Below, piece after piece: positions 37,019 to 46,055 of a stretch of DNA of 64,000 nt; position 1 is the first letter of the stretch; each line of letters begins with the position of its first letter. The stretch is from the NCBI RefSeq assembly GCF_017808105.1, contig NZ_JADBHF010000004.1, forward strand, positions 1 to 64,000. Reading direction: 5' to 3'. The notes beneath the pieces are model-generated. The model worked only from the letters and a program-made list of their open reading frames with translations, was not told where the DNA came from and ran no database searches. The stretch comes from Brevibacterium renqingii (lineage in GTDB: Bacteria > Actinomycetota > Actinomycetes > Actinomycetales > Brevibacteriaceae). Both the position numbers and the translations under genes were made by a program.

Positions 37019-37163
37019 AAGCGGTTCCGCCGCCTCGGCGGCGACGCTGACAACGGAATATGTCATTGTGACGGCCGCCGCAGTGCCGAAGATGGTTTGA
37101 TACCTGAGTTCGGGTCGATACCCGGACATGGACGATCCCCCACCATCGAATCGGAGAGCACCC

Positions 37164-38213
37164 ATGACCGCGACCAATGCACTGACCCAACGCCTCGAAG
37201 CCGGACCCGTGATCTGCGCCGAGGGCTTCCTCTTCGAACTCGAGAAGCGCGGCTACCTGTCCGCCGGCGAGTTCGTCCCCGAGGTCGCCCTCGAGTTCCC
37301 CGATGCTCTGCGGTCCCTGCACGTCGACTTCCAGAGGGCCGGCTCGGACATCGTCGAGGCCTTCACCTACAACGGACACCGCGAGAAGATGCGCGTCATC
37401 GGCAAGGAGGACCTGCTCGAGCCGCTCAACCGCTCTGCTCTGCAGATCGCCCGCAGCGTTGCGGATGCGAAGCCGGGCAACTTCATGGCCGGCAACATCT
37501 CGAACTCGAACATCTGGGATCCGGCCGACGAGGACAAGCAGAACGAGGTCCGCGGCATGTTCGCCGAGATGGTCGGCTGGGCCGTCGAGGAGGGTGCCGA
37601 CCTCATCATCGGCGAGACCTTCTACTTCGCCGGTGAGGCCATCGCCGCCGCCGAGATCGCGAAGGCCAGCGGCCTGCCGGTCGTTCTCACCCTCGCCCCC
37701 ATGGCCTTCCAGGAGATGGCTGACGGCGTCGGGATCGTCGAGACCGCGCAGCGCCTCGAACAGCTCGGCGTCGACGTCGTCGGACTCAACTGCTTCCGCG
37801 GACCGGCGACGATGCTGCCGTGGCTGCGCGAGATCCGCGCGGCCGTGTCCTGCCACGTCGGCGCCCTGCCCATCCCCTACCGCACCACGCAGGAAGAACC
37901 GACGTTCTTCAACCTCTCCGACCCCCGCGCCGAGGTGGCCTCCCCGCACGGTCGCACCTTCCCGACCGCTCTCGATCCGCTGCAGACCAACCGCTACGAG
38001 ATCGGCGCCTTCGCCAAGGAAGCCTATGAGCTGGGCGTCAACTACATCGGCGTGTGCTGCGGGGCGACCCCGATGCACATCCGAGAGGTCGCCGAGGCCG
38101 TCGGTCTGACCACGGAGGCCAGCCGGTTCTCGGAGAACATGGCCAACCACTTCATGTACGGAGACAACGAGCGCCTCGCCGAGAACGTCGTCGCCCTCGG
38201 CGACACCGCCTGA
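37164..38213 (+). CDS. Homocysteine S-methyltransferase family protein
   Basis: 349 residues with the S-methyltransferase barrel. Zinc-binding cysteines are in GLNCFRGP and GVCCGATPMHIREVA. The N-terminal ICAEGFLFELEKRGYL and DIVEAFTYNGHREK are typical of betaine- or related homocysteine methyltransferases. ATG at 37164 has GGAGAG upstream. It probably makes methionine from homocysteine with a methylated donor. The donor (betaine, S-methylmethionine, other) cannot be fixed. Confidence 0.88.
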   Translation: MTATNALTQRLEAGPVICAEGFLFELEKRGYLSAGEFVPEVALEFPDALRSLHVDFQRAGSDIVEAFTYNGHREKMRVIGKEDLLEPLNRSALQIARSVADAKPGNFMAGNISNSNIWDPADEDKQNEVRGMFAEMVGWAVEEGADLIIGETFYFAGEAIAAAEIAKASGLPVVLTLAPMAFQEMADGVGIVETAQRLEQLGVDVVGLNCFRGPATMLPWLREIRAAVSCHVGALPIPYRTTQEEPTFFNLSDPRAEVASPHGRTFPTALDPLQTNRYEIGAFAKEAYELGVNYIGVCCGATPMHIREVAEAVGLTTEASRFSENMANHFMYGDNERLAENVVALGDTA

Positions 38214-38302
38214 GACCGGCCTCGGTCAGCACCGGGCACCCGAGTGCCCCCGGAAGCATCCCTCACCGCTGGTGTCGCCTCGCACCGACAGTGCCAGCAC
38301 AT

Positions 38303-38354
38303 ACAGTCAGCGCCATAACCTCCCGTTGCAGCGAGGGGTTATGGCGCTGACTGT
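38303..38354. terminator. Bidirectional terminator hairpin
   Basis: ACAGTCAGCGCCATAACC (38303-38320) and GGTTATGGCGCTGACTGT (38337-38354) form an 18-bp perfect stem with a 16-nt loop, between two convergent genes. Confidence 0.8.
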
Positions 38355-38396
38355 TCGTGTTGCAGACCGCCGGGCGGTCGATTCGTCGAGACGCGA

Positions 38397-39539
38397 TCAG
38401 CTCTCTGCGGTCACGCCGATCGAGTCGAGGGCCGCTTCGAGGCGAGCGATCGTGCCGTCGATGTCGCCGAGCTTGTCGAGGCCGAAGAGACCGATGCGGA
38501 AACTCCGGAAGTCCTCGGGCTCATCGCACTGCAGCGGCACGCCCGCAGCGATCTGGACCCCGACCTCCTTGAAGTCGGCGCCGCTGGCCAGCTCGGGGTT
38601 GTCGGTGTGGACGACGACCACGCTCGGCGAAGCGAATTCCGGGGCGGCCACCGAGGGCAGACCGCGTTCGGCGAAGACCGCGCGCACCCGGTCGCCGAGT
38701 TCCCGCTGAGCCGATTCGAGCTTGTCGAAGCCGCGCTCCTCCGTCTCGCGCATGAGTTCGACATTGTGCGCGAGAGCGTCGGTGGGCATCGTGGCATGGT
38801 ACGGCGAACGTCCCTGTTCGTACTCGTCGGCGATGGACAGCCACTTCTTCAGGTCCATCGAGAAGCTCGACGAGGTGGAGCCCTCGACCGCCTTGCGTCC
38901 GTTCTCGCTGAGCATGACGTAGCCGGCGCACGGTGATCCGCTCCAGCCCTTCTGCGGTGCGCTGATGAGGACGTCGATGCCGAGGTCCGTCATCGATGCC
39001 CACATCGCACCCGAGGCGATGCAGTCGAGGACGAAGAGACCGCCGACGGCGTGCACAGCCTCGGCGACTCGGCGGACGTAGTCATCGGGCAGCAGCATGC
39101 CGGATGCGGTTTCGACATGGGGCGCGAAGACGACTTCCGGCTTCTCACGCTCGATGGCGGCGACCACCTCGGCGATGGGGGCCGGTGCCCATGGCGCCTG
39201 GTGCTCGTCGATGACGGGCGAGGCCTTGAGCACGGTGGTCTCGGCAGCGATGTTCCCGGCGTCGAGGATCTGCGACCAGCGGAAGGAGAACAGCCCGTTG
39301 CGCACGATGAGCGTCTTCTTGCCGGTGGCGATCTGACGGGCCACGGACTCCATCGCATAGCTGCCGCCGCCGGGGACGATGGCAGCGGCCTCGGCGTCGT
39401 AGGCCGAGCGCAGGATGCGGTTGATGTCCTGCATCACGGACACGAACCGTTTCGACATGTGGTTCAGCGATCGGTCGGTGAAGACCACCGAGTATTCGAG
39501 CAGGCCGTCGGGGTCAACATCTTCGTGTGGCAAAGTCAT
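38397..39539 (-). CDS. Class V aminotransferase (alanine-glyoxylate type)
   Basis: A PLP enzyme of 380 residues. The lysine that binds PLP lies in SAPQKGWSGSP, and the Asp partner in LFVLDCIASGAMW. VPGGGSYAMESVARQ at the N-terminal side matches the alanine-glyoxylate / serine-glyoxylate aminotransferase group. I choose ATG at 39539, since the upstream frame has no homology. The minus strand reads TATGTT exactly 6 nt before it, so the mRNA may be leaderless. Amino donor and acceptor are not determined. Confidence 0.88.
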   Translation of the reverse strand: MTLPHEDVDPDGLLEYSVVFTDRSLNHMSKRFVSVMQDINRILRSAYDAEAAAIVPGGGSYAMESVARQIATGKKTLIVRNGLFSFRWSQILDAGNIAAETTVLKASPVIDEHQAPWAPAPIAEVVAAIEREKPEVVFAPHVETASGMLLPDDYVRRVAEAVHAVGGLFVLDCIASGAMWASMTDLGIDVLISAPQKGWSGSPCAGYVMLSENGRKAVEGSTSSSFSMDLKKWLSIADEYEQGRSPYHATMPTDALAHNVELMRETEERGFDKLESAQRELGDRVRAVFAERGLPSVAAPEFASPSVVVVHTDNPELASGADFKEVGVQIAAGVPLQCDEPEDFRSFRIGLFGLDKLGDIDGTIARLEAALDSIGVTAES

Positions 39540-39603
39540 GGCTCTAACATAGTCACAACTTCGCCGTTCGGGCCACCGTCGTCGCGCAGTGAGACCGGAC
39601 CGA

Positions 39604-41142
39604 TCAGAGCTGGACCTCACTGCGGTCCCCGGACCACAGGGTATGGAATGTGCCCTCTCGGTCGGTGCGCTCATAGGTGTGCGAACCGAAGCGGTCACGC
39701 TGGGCCTGGATCAGCGCAGCACTGCCGGCCGCGCTGCGCAGCCCGTCATAGTAGGACAGCGTCGAGGCCAGTCCGGGTACGGCGATGCCCTGTCCGATCG
39801 CGCGGACCACGGTGGATCGCAGCGCGGTCTGGCAGCGGGCGGCGACATCGCGGACATAGTCATCGGCCAGCAGCGTCTGCGGTGGCGTCGATGAGTCGAA
39901 GGCCTCGGCCACACGGTCGAGCAGGCGTGCCCGGATGATGCATCCGGCCCTCCAGATCGAGGCGAGGGCGCCGAGGTCGATCTCCCAGCCGTACTCCCGT
40001 GCCCCGGTCGAGATCTCGTGGAATCCCTGCACATAGGCCATGACCTTGCCCAGCAGCAGCGCCCGTCCGATCTCGTCGATCGCGGCCCGGCGTTCGTCCC
40101 CGGTGAGGCCGGAGGACACGGGCGCGGCCGATGCGTCGGCTGCTGCCGGATGCGGGCCGGCGAGCCGGGGGCCTTCGGCGCGCAGATCGGCGGCCGAGGA
40201 CAGCGACCTGGAGAAGACCGCCTCGGCGATGGTCGGAGCGGGGACCCCGAGGGCGAGCCCGGTCTGGGCCGTCCACGCTCCGGTCCCCTTGGCTTTCGCT
40301 GCATCGGCGACGATATCGACGAATGCCCGGCCGGTGGCCGCATCGACATGGGCGAGCACATCGGCGGTGATCTCGATGAGGTAGGACTCGAGTTCCCCCT
40401 CGTTCCACTCTTCGAACACCTCGCCGATTTCCGAGGCCTGCATCCCGAACCCATCACGCAGGAGGGTGAAAGCTTCGGCGATGAGCTGCATATCAGCGTA
40501 TTCGATGCCGTTGTGGACCATCTTGACGAAATGCCCTGCCCCGTCGGCGCCGATGTGCGCGACGCAGGGGTAGTAGGACTCAGCCGACGCAGCCCCGGGT
40601 GGAGCAGCATCGGGATCTTCGGTCGTTGCGCCGTCGCCGACCGCGATGCTCTCGGCTCGGGCGGCGATCGGTTCGAGCAGCGGGCGCAGACGCTGCCAGG
40701 CGGCCGGTGAGCCGCCGACCATGAGTGAGGGGCCGAGCAGGGCACCGACCTCTCCCCCGGAGATGCCGACGCCGCAGAATTCGATGCCGGTGCCGGTCAG
40801 GCGCGCCCCGCGGGCAATGGTGTCCTGGAAATGCGAGTTGCCGCCGTCGACGATGATGTCGCCGGGCGCAAACACCTCGGCGAGATCGGCGATCGCCGAA
40901 TCCGTGGCGGGCCCGGCGTTGACCATGAGGATGGCCACCCGCGGCCCGGCGAGCCGGTCGGCGAGGTCAGCGGGGTCGGTGGCGACGATGAACTCGGCTT
41001 CGGGGAAGTCCTCGGCCAGCGTCGTGGCGCGGGCGACGTCGCGGTCGTAGACCGCGACCCGGTGACCCGTCTGCCGGGCGAGATTCCGGGCCAGATTCGA
41101 TCCCATCACGCCGGTCCCGATCACAGCGATGTCGGCCTTCAT
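39604..41142 (-). CDS. gnd: 6-phosphogluconate dehydrogenase (decarboxylating)
   Basis: Oxidises 6-phosphogluconate to ribulose 5-phosphate with CO2 release. It has the nucleotide-binding motif GTGVMGSNLARN, VDGGNSHFQDT, GAGHFVKMVHNGIEYADMQL, and the C-terminal FGSHTYERTDREGTFHT. 512 residues, longer than the usual 470-490, because of Ala/Pro-rich inserts near TTEDPDAAPPGAASAES and GPHPAAADASAAPVSSG. ATG at 41142 has AAGGGG 7 nt upstream. It is divergent from gntK, so gluconate uptake, phosphorylation and oxidation are encoded together. Confidence 0.94.
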   Translation of the reverse strand: MKADIAVIGTGVMGSNLARNLARQTGHRVAVYDRDVARATTLAEDFPEAEFIVATDPADLADRLAGPRVAILMVNAGPATDSAIADLAEVFAPGDIIVDGGNSHFQDTIARGARLTGTGIEFCGVGISGGEVGALLGPSLMVGGSPAAWQRLRPLLEPIAARAESIAVGDGATTEDPDAAPPGAASAESYYPCVAHIGADGAGHFVKMVHNGIEYADMQLIAEAFTLLRDGFGMQASEIGEVFEEWNEGELESYLIEITADVLAHVDAATGRAFVDIVADAAKAKGTGAWTAQTGLALGVPAPTIAEAVFSRSLSSAADLRAEGPRLAGPHPAAADASAAPVSSGLTGDERRAAIDEIGRALLLGKVMAYVQGFHEISTGAREYGWEIDLGALASIWRAGCIIRARLLDRVAEAFDSSTPPQTLLADDYVRDVAARCQTALRSTVVRAIGQGIAVPGLASTLSYYDGLRSAAGSAALIQAQRDRFGSHTYERTDREGTFHTLWSGDRSEVQL

Positions 41143-41172
41143 CAGCATTCCCCTTCCCTGGGAGCGGCGATG

Positions 41173-41202
41173 TTGACAGTCACTCGCCACCAGCATTACG
41201 GT
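41173..41202 (+). promoter_or_regulatory. Promoter of gntK-gntP
   Basis: TTGACA (41173-41178), an 18-bp spacer and TACGGT (41197-41202) fit a vegetative promoter. Transcription would start just before the palindrome at 41218. Confidence 0.5.
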
Positions 41203-41217
41203 GCAATAAATCTGTTT

Positions 41218-41230
41218 TAATCACTGATTA
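41218..41230. promoter_or_regulatory. Operator candidate between gnd and gntK
   Basis: TAATCACTGATTA is a perfect 6-1-6 palindrome in an AT-rich stretch between the divergent gluconate genes. Its place suits a repressor, probably the GntR protein at 43288-44028 (inference). Confidence 0.55.
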
Positions 41231-41267
41231 TAGGTTTCTCTTCATATTTTATCGAGAGGTTTCGGAT

Positions 41268-41780
41268 ATGGGTCAACACCCTTCCCTTCCACCGCTCGTC
41301 ATCATGGGTGTCTCGGGAACCGGCAAGACCGTCCTCGGCGCTCAGGTAGCGCAGGCCCTCGATCGTCGCTTCGTCGATGCCGACGACCTCCACTCCGCCG
41401 CGAACAAGCAGAAGATGCACTCGGGCACTCCCCTCACCGATGAGGACCGCACCCCCTGGCTGGACAGCGTCGCGGCCGAGGCTGTCCGTGCCCCGGCACC
41501 GGTCATCGCCTGCTCCGCGCTCAAACGCTCCTACCGTGACCTGCTGCGCAAGGCGGCCCCCGACCTCATCTTCATCCACCTCGCCGGCCCACGTGAGGTC
41601 ATCGCCGCCCACCTGGCCGGCCGCAGCCACGAATTCATGTCCCCGGACCTGCTCGACTCCCAGCTGGCCACCCTGGAGCCGCTCGACGACGAGGAGGCCC
41701 ATGCCATCGTCGACGTCGACCATCCGATCCCCGAGGTTCTGCACGCGATCCTCGAGGCCGTCGACCATCTGACCTCGTGA
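41268..41780 (+). CDS. gntK: Gluconokinase
   Basis: Phosphorylates gluconate to 6-phosphogluconate. 170 residues with P-loop GVSGTGKT near the N-terminus, DADDLHSAANKQKMHSGTPL (substrate lid) and ACSALKRSYRDLLR. Length and motifs are those of GntK/IdnK. GAGAGG precedes the ATG. The permease gene follows after 62 bp and gnd is divergent. Confidence 0.95.
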   Translation: MGQHPSLPPLVIMGVSGTGKTVLGAQVAQALDRRFVDADDLHSAANKQKMHSGTPLTDEDRTPWLDSVAAEAVRAPAPVIACSALKRSYRDLLRKAAPDLIFIHLAGPREVIAAHLAGRSHEFMSPDLLDSQLATLEPLDDEEAHAIVDVDHPIPEVLHAILEAVDHLTS

Positions 41781-41842
41781 CCGTGCGGCCGTCAGACCAC
41801 CCACCCGTCCCTCCGACGCTCTGACCTCAAGGAAGAGGAACA

Positions 41843-43246
41843 ATGACCGATATCGAATTGGCCTGGACCCTGTCCGCGCCGGCACTCCTCGCACTCGCCG
41901 CTGCGGCCATCGCCCTGCTGCTCCTGCTCATCATCCGGGCCCGACTGCACGCCTTCATCGCCCTCGTCATCGTCAGCGTGCTCACCGCCCTGGCGTCCGG
42001 CATCCGGCCCGGCGACCTCATCGATGTCCTCTATGACGGCTTCGGCTCCACCCTGGCCAGCGTGGCTCTGCTCGTCGGACTCGGTGCGATGCTCGGTCGC
42101 ATGCTCGAGCTCTCCGGCGGCGCCGAGGTGCTCACCGATGCCCTGATCAGGCTCTTCGGTGAGAAACGCGCCCCCTTGGCTCTCGGCGTGACCTCTCTGC
42201 TCTTCGGCTTCCCGATCTTCTTCGACGCCGGCCTCGTCGTCATGCTGCCGATCATCTTCACGATCGCGCGCCGCCTCGGCGGCTCCCTGCTCCTCTACGC
42301 CCTGCCCGCGGCGATGGCGTTCTCCGCGATGCACATCTTCGTGCCGCCGCACCCCGGCCCGGTGGCCGCCTCGGGCCTGCTCGGCGCGAATGTCGGGCTC
42401 GTGCTCATCTGCGGTCTCATCGTCGCGATCCCTGCTTGGTATCTCACGGGCTATCTGTTCGGGGTCTTCGTCGGCAAGCGCATAGACGTGGCGGTCCCCG
42501 ATGTCCTCTCGGGCGGGAAGAATGACGAGTTCGCGGAATTCGCCTCGAAGCCGAAGCTGTCGCATGTCGTCTTCCTCCTCGTGCTCCCTCTCGTGCTCAT
42601 CTTCCTCAACACCGGCCTCGACTTCGCCGGGCAGGCCGGTTGGGTCGATGCCGAAGCGACAGCGGTCACCTCGCTGCGCCTGCTGGGCGAGACCCCGATC
42701 GCACTGCTCATCACCGTCGTCATCGCGATGTGGCTGCTCGGCTGGCACCAGAGCAAGGACCGGTCGCTGGTCGAGAACGTCGTTGACTCCGCGCTCGGCC
42801 CCGTCTGCTCCATCGTCCTCATCACCGGTGCGGGCGGAATGTTCGGCGGTGTCCTGCGCGCCAGCGGAATCGGCGATTCGCTCGCCGATTCCCTCGCCGC
42901 GCTGGGGCTGCCCGTCATCGTCGCAGGCTTCGTCATCGCCGCGATCGTGCGCATCGCGCAGGGTTCGGCCACGGTGGCTCTGACGACCGCGGCTGCGCTC
43001 GTGCAGCCGATCATCGTGGGCAATCCGGATTTCTCCAGCCTGCAGGTCGTCGCCATCGTGCTCTCGCTGGCAGCGGGCTCGGTCTTCGCCAGCCACGTCA
43101 ACGACTCCGGCTTCTGGCTCGTCTCGCGCTTCTTCGGCATGGACACGAAGACGACGCTGAAGACCTGGACGGTCGGACAGACGATCCTCGGCCTCGTCGG
43201 CTTCGCTCTCAGCCTTATCCTCTACGGGGTCGTCAGCCTGTTCTGA
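41843..43246 (+). CDS. gntP: Gluconate permease (GntP family)
   Basis: A 467-residue membrane transporter with 12-14 helices. FGFPIFFDAGLVVMLPIIF and VPPHPGPVAASGLLGANVGL are typical GntP family segments. AAGGAAGAGG lies before the ATG. Transcribed with gntK. Confidence 0.94.
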   Translation: MTDIELAWTLSAPALLALAAAAIALLLLLIIRARLHAFIALVIVSVLTALASGIRPGDLIDVLYDGFGSTLASVALLVGLGAMLGRMLELSGGAEVLTDALIRLFGEKRAPLALGVTSLLFGFPIFFDAGLVVMLPIIFTIARRLGGSLLLYALPAAMAFSAMHIFVPPHPGPVAASGLLGANVGLVLICGLIVAIPAWYLTGYLFGVFVGKRIDVAVPDVLSGGKNDEFAEFASKPKLSHVVFLLVLPLVLIFLNTGLDFAGQAGWVDAEATAVTSLRLLGETPIALLITVVIAMWLLGWHQSKDRSLVENVVDSALGPVCSIVLITGAGGMFGGVLRASGIGDSLADSLAALGLPVIVAGFVIAAIVRIAQGSATVALTTAAALVQPIIVGNPDFSSLQVVAIVLSLAAGSVFASHVNDSGFWLVSRFFGMDTKTTLKTWTVGQTILGLVGFALSLILYGVVSLF

Positions 43247-43268
43247 GGCCGCGTTCGGGTGAGCACGC

Positions 43269-43287
43269 GGTCCGAGTCGCTCGGACC
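43269..43287. terminator. Hairpin between gntP and gntR
   Basis: GGTCCGAG/CTCGGACC with a TCG loop lies between convergent genes, directly next to the gntR stop. It may work in both directions. Confidence 0.55.
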
Positions 43288-44028
43288 TCAGCGCCTCGGG
43301 CCGCGGGGTTCGTCGGCCCAGACGCCGCTCATCTCGTCATCGGCCTTCGCGACGATCTTGTACATCGCCTCTTTCGCGCGCCCGGACTGCTGCCGCCCGA
43401 TGGCGTCGGCGACGTCGAAGTGCCACTGGAGGGCGTCCGGGTGCGGGTACTGCGGCATCAGGCCGGCTCCGGTGCGCCCGGCGAGGATCTCGCCGATGAC
43501 CGTGTCGAAGGCGGCGAAGAGCTCATTGCCCCCGGCGCCGAGCACGGCGCGGTGGAAGGCGACATCGGCTTCGAGGAAGGACTCGACGTCGCCGTTCCTG
43601 CCGGTCGAGCGCATTCGGGCGGCCAGGCGCATGATCTCCTCGGCGGCCTCGGCCGGCGCGTGCTGTGCCGCGAGGCCTGCGGCCTCGGGTTCGATGGCCA
43701 CGCGCAGCTCGGTCAGCGAGCGCAGCTGCCGGGCCGGGGCCTGGGTCATCCGCCAGCGGATGACGAGCGGGTCGAGCAGCATCCACTCATCCATGGCGAG
43801 CACGACCAGCCCGACCCGGCGGACGGGCCGGAGCATGCCGAGCGATTCGAGGACGCGCACGACTTCCCGCACGACCGACAGGGAGACGTCGTAGCCGGCT
43901 CTGAGATCTTCGGCCTTGATGATGGTGCCGGCGGCCAGCCGGCCCGCAACGATGTCCTGCCCGATCTGGTCCCGCAGGCGCTCATGGAGGTTCCTGCGGT
44001 TCATCGGGCCCTCTGTCTGACCGGTCAT
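43288..44028 (-). CDS. GntR-family regulator (FadR/FCD type)
   Basis: 246 residues. The winged helix covers residues about 10-75 (DLRAGYDVSLSVVREVVRVL recognition region). An all-helical FCD ligand domain follows, with the DVAFHRAVL motif and conserved histidines for a metal-bound acid ligand. It is the likely gluconate-responsive repressor of gntK-gntP and gnd. ATG at 44028 overlaps the ispE stop (ATGA), so it is co-translated with ispE although its probable targets are elsewhere. Confidence 0.88.
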   Translation of the reverse strand: MTGQTEGPMNRRNLHERLRDQIGQDIVAGRLAAGTIIKAEDLRAGYDVSLSVVREVVRVLESLGMLRPVRRVGLVVLAMDEWMLLDPLVIRWRMTQAPARQLRSLTELRVAIEPEAAGLAAQHAPAEAAEEIMRLAARMRSTGRNGDVESFLEADVAFHRAVLGAGGNELFAAFDTVIGEILAGRTGAGLMPQYPHPDALQWHFDVADAIGRQQSGRAKEAMYKIVAKADDEMSGVWADEPRGPRR

Positions 44029-44978
44029 CCGACGATGTCCACCACTTGCGCCCCGGGCGCCGGCCCGGTCGCACGCAGTGCCTCGTTGACGCCGCGCGTG
44101 GCCTGCAGCAGCACCGCCAGGTCGAGTGCGTGGCGGGCATCGCGGGCGAGGAATCCGATCGTCGGCCCCGAACCGCTCAGCAGCGGCAGCAGCGCGCCGG
44201 CGGCGCGCCCGGCCTCCATCACCTCGGCGATCTCGGGCATGAAGGACACGGCCGCCTCGGTGAGGTCGTTCGCTGCGGATGCCGCGAGCGCATCGGGGTC
44301 GCCCGCGGCCAGTGCCGTGAGCACTCCGGCGGGGATCTCGGCAGGCGCGGGGTCGGGGTTGAGCTCATCGAAGCGTGCGTAGACATCCGGGGTCGGCAGC
44401 TGCCTCGCCGAGGTGGCCATCACCCAGTGGAAGGTTCCGCGGGTGAGCACGGGGCTGAGCCTCTCCCCGCGACCATGGCCGACGGCGGTGCCCCCGCGCA
44501 GGAGGAAGGCGACGTCGGCGCCGACGGCCACCGCGCAGTCGTGGAGGACGTCTTCGGCCACTCCCCCGACGAGGTGGGCTGCCCCGACGAGGGCGGCGGC
44601 CGCATCGGCCGATCCCCCACCCATGCCGCCGGCCACGGGCACCTGTTTGTCGATGACGATGTCGATGCCGCGCAGCACGTCGACGTCGCGCTCGTCCTCG
44701 AGAGCGGCGATGAGGAGGTCGATGGCTCGACGCGCGAGGTTCGTCTCATCGGCCGGGACCGCGGAGTCCGCGTAGCGTCCCTGGACGATGATCGACCCCG
44801 TCCCGCCGGGGATGAGGGTGAGCGTCTCGCCGAGGTTGAGCGCCTGGAAGACGGTCGCGAGTTCGTGGTACCCTTCCGCGGTCGCCCCTCCGACACCGAG
44901 GTGGATGTTGATCTTCCCCGGCGCCTGGACCTTCACCGGGGCGCGGGTCGTCGAACGGGAGCGCAGCGGCGTGGTCAT
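44025..44978 (-). CDS. ispE: 4-diphosphocytidyl-2-C-methyl-D-erythritol kinase
   Basis: A GHMP kinase of the MEP isoprenoid pathway. 317 residues. The ATP site is seen in [18 protein letters not shown]. The start [16 protein letters not shown] and the C-terminal [12 protein letters not shown] fit IspE. ATG overlaps the rsmA stop (ATGA), the usual actinobacterial rsmA-ispE pair. Confidence 0.95.
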   Translation of the reverse strand: MTTPLRSRSTTRAPVKVQAPGKINIHLGVGGATAEGYHELATVFQALNLGETLTLIPGGTGSIIVQGRYADSAVPADETNLARRAIDLLIAALEDERDVDVLRGIDIVIDKQVPVAGGMGGGSADAAAALVGAAHLVGGVAEDVLHDCAVAVGADVAFLLRGGTAVGHGRGERLSPVLTRGTFHWVMATSARQLPTPDVYARFDELNPDPAPAEIPAGVLTALAAGDPDALAASAANDLTEAAVSFMPEIAEVMEAGRAAGALLPLLSGSGPTIGFLARDARHALDLAVLLQATRGVNEALRATGPAPGAQVVDIVG

Positions 44979-45946
44979 CGCCGGTTTCCTTCGCCCGAGT
45001 CCGCGTCGGTTTCAGGACCCGGTACGTGGCCGGGAGACTCGACGTCGGCCAGGCGTTCGAAATCAACGACCGAGAGTGCTTCCCCGCGGGTCTTGGGGTC
45101 GATGTCGGCGGCCAGCAGCAGCTCTTCGGCTCTCTGCGGGCTGCCCGCCCACCCGGACAGGGCGGCGCGCAGGGTCTTGCGGCGTTGGGCGAAGGCCGCG
45201 TCGATGAGGGTGAAGAGCCGACGTCGCCGCGCGGGTTCGCGCTCGGTGCGGGTGACATCGATGCGGACGAGTCCCGAGTCGATGTTCGGGGCCGGCCAGA
45301 ACACGTTCTTGCCGATCCGTCCGGCCAAGCGCACGTCTCCGTACCATTGGGCCTTGACGCTGGGCACACCGTAGGTGCGGGACCCGGGCGCGGCGGCAAG
45401 CCTTTCGGCGACCTCGAGCTGAACCATGACAAGCACCGACTTCAGGCTCGGGAAGGTCTCGAGGAAGTGCAGCAGCACGGGCACGGCCACGTTGTAGGGC
45501 AGGTTCGCCACGAGTGCGTCGGGATGGTTCCCCGCGTCGGTCCCATCCGGTCCGGGCAGCTCGGTGACCGTGAGGGCATCGGCGTTGACGAGCGAGAAGC
45601 GAGCAGCGCCCGAGTCGGCACCACGCGCGGCGGTGTCGGCTTCCGGACGACGGTCGGCCGCCTCGGTGCCGGCGAACTTCTCCACGGTGGCCGGCAGCCT
45701 GGCCGCGAGCACCTCGTCGATCTCGACAGCGGTGACGCTGTGCCCGGCTTCGAGCAGACCGAGGGTGAGCGAGCCGAGTCCGGGACCGATCTCGACGACG
45801 TTCGAGGCCTCCTCGAGGCCGGCAGCGGTGACGATCGAACGCACGGTATTGGGGTCGATGACGAAGTTCTGCCCCTTCTGCTTCGTCGGGCGCAGACCGA
45901 TGTCAGCGGCTGTCTCGCGTATGTCGCGGGCGGTCAATAACGTCAC
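44975..45946 (-). CDS. rsmA: 16S rRNA dimethyladenosine transferase
   Basis: Dimethylates the two adenines of the 3' terminal 16S rRNA hairpin (KsgA). 323 residues with [14 protein letters not shown], the SAM motif [19 protein letters not shown] and the catalytic [12 protein letters not shown] choose GTG at 45946 ([13 protein letters not shown]). TAAGTT lies 7 nt upstream on the minus strand without a ribosome site, suggesting a leaderless mRNA. An insert of about 35 residues after the third strand and a C-terminal extension account for the extra length. Confidence 0.94.
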   Translation of the reverse strand: MTLLTARDIRETAADIGLRPTKQKGQNFVIDPNTVRSIVTAAGLEEASNVVEIGPGLGSLTLGLLEAGHSVTAVEIDEVLAARLPATVEKFAGTEAADRRPEADTAARGADSGAARFSLVNADALTVTELPGPDGTDAGNHPDALVANLPYNVAVPVLLHFLETFPSLKSVLVMVQLEVAERLAAAPGSRTYGVPSVKAQWYGDVRLAGRIGKNVFWPAPNIDSGLVRIDVTRTEREPARRRRLFTLIDAAFAQRRKTLRAALSGWAGSPQRAEELLLAADIDPKTRGEALSVVDFERLADVESPGHVPGPETDADSGEGNRR

Positions 45947-46055
45947 AGCCAACAACTTACAGCACTGCCCGGCCGGCACAATCATCTCGCGTCCGGCGCT
46001 TCGGACACTCGCCGAGGATGGGTCGCCGGCCCTCGCGGACGATAGGGTGAAGCCT

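Noticed and set aside
37039..37163. SAM riboswitch before the homocysteine methyltransferase gene
   Set aside because: Only a 5-bp CGGGT/ACCCG hairpin is visible. The conserved cores of SAM riboswitch classes were not recognised.
39540..39698. Longer N-terminus of the class V aminotransferase
   Set aside because: The extra 53 residues are Arg/Ser-rich without homology, and a -10-like TATGTT lies directly before the ATG at 39539.
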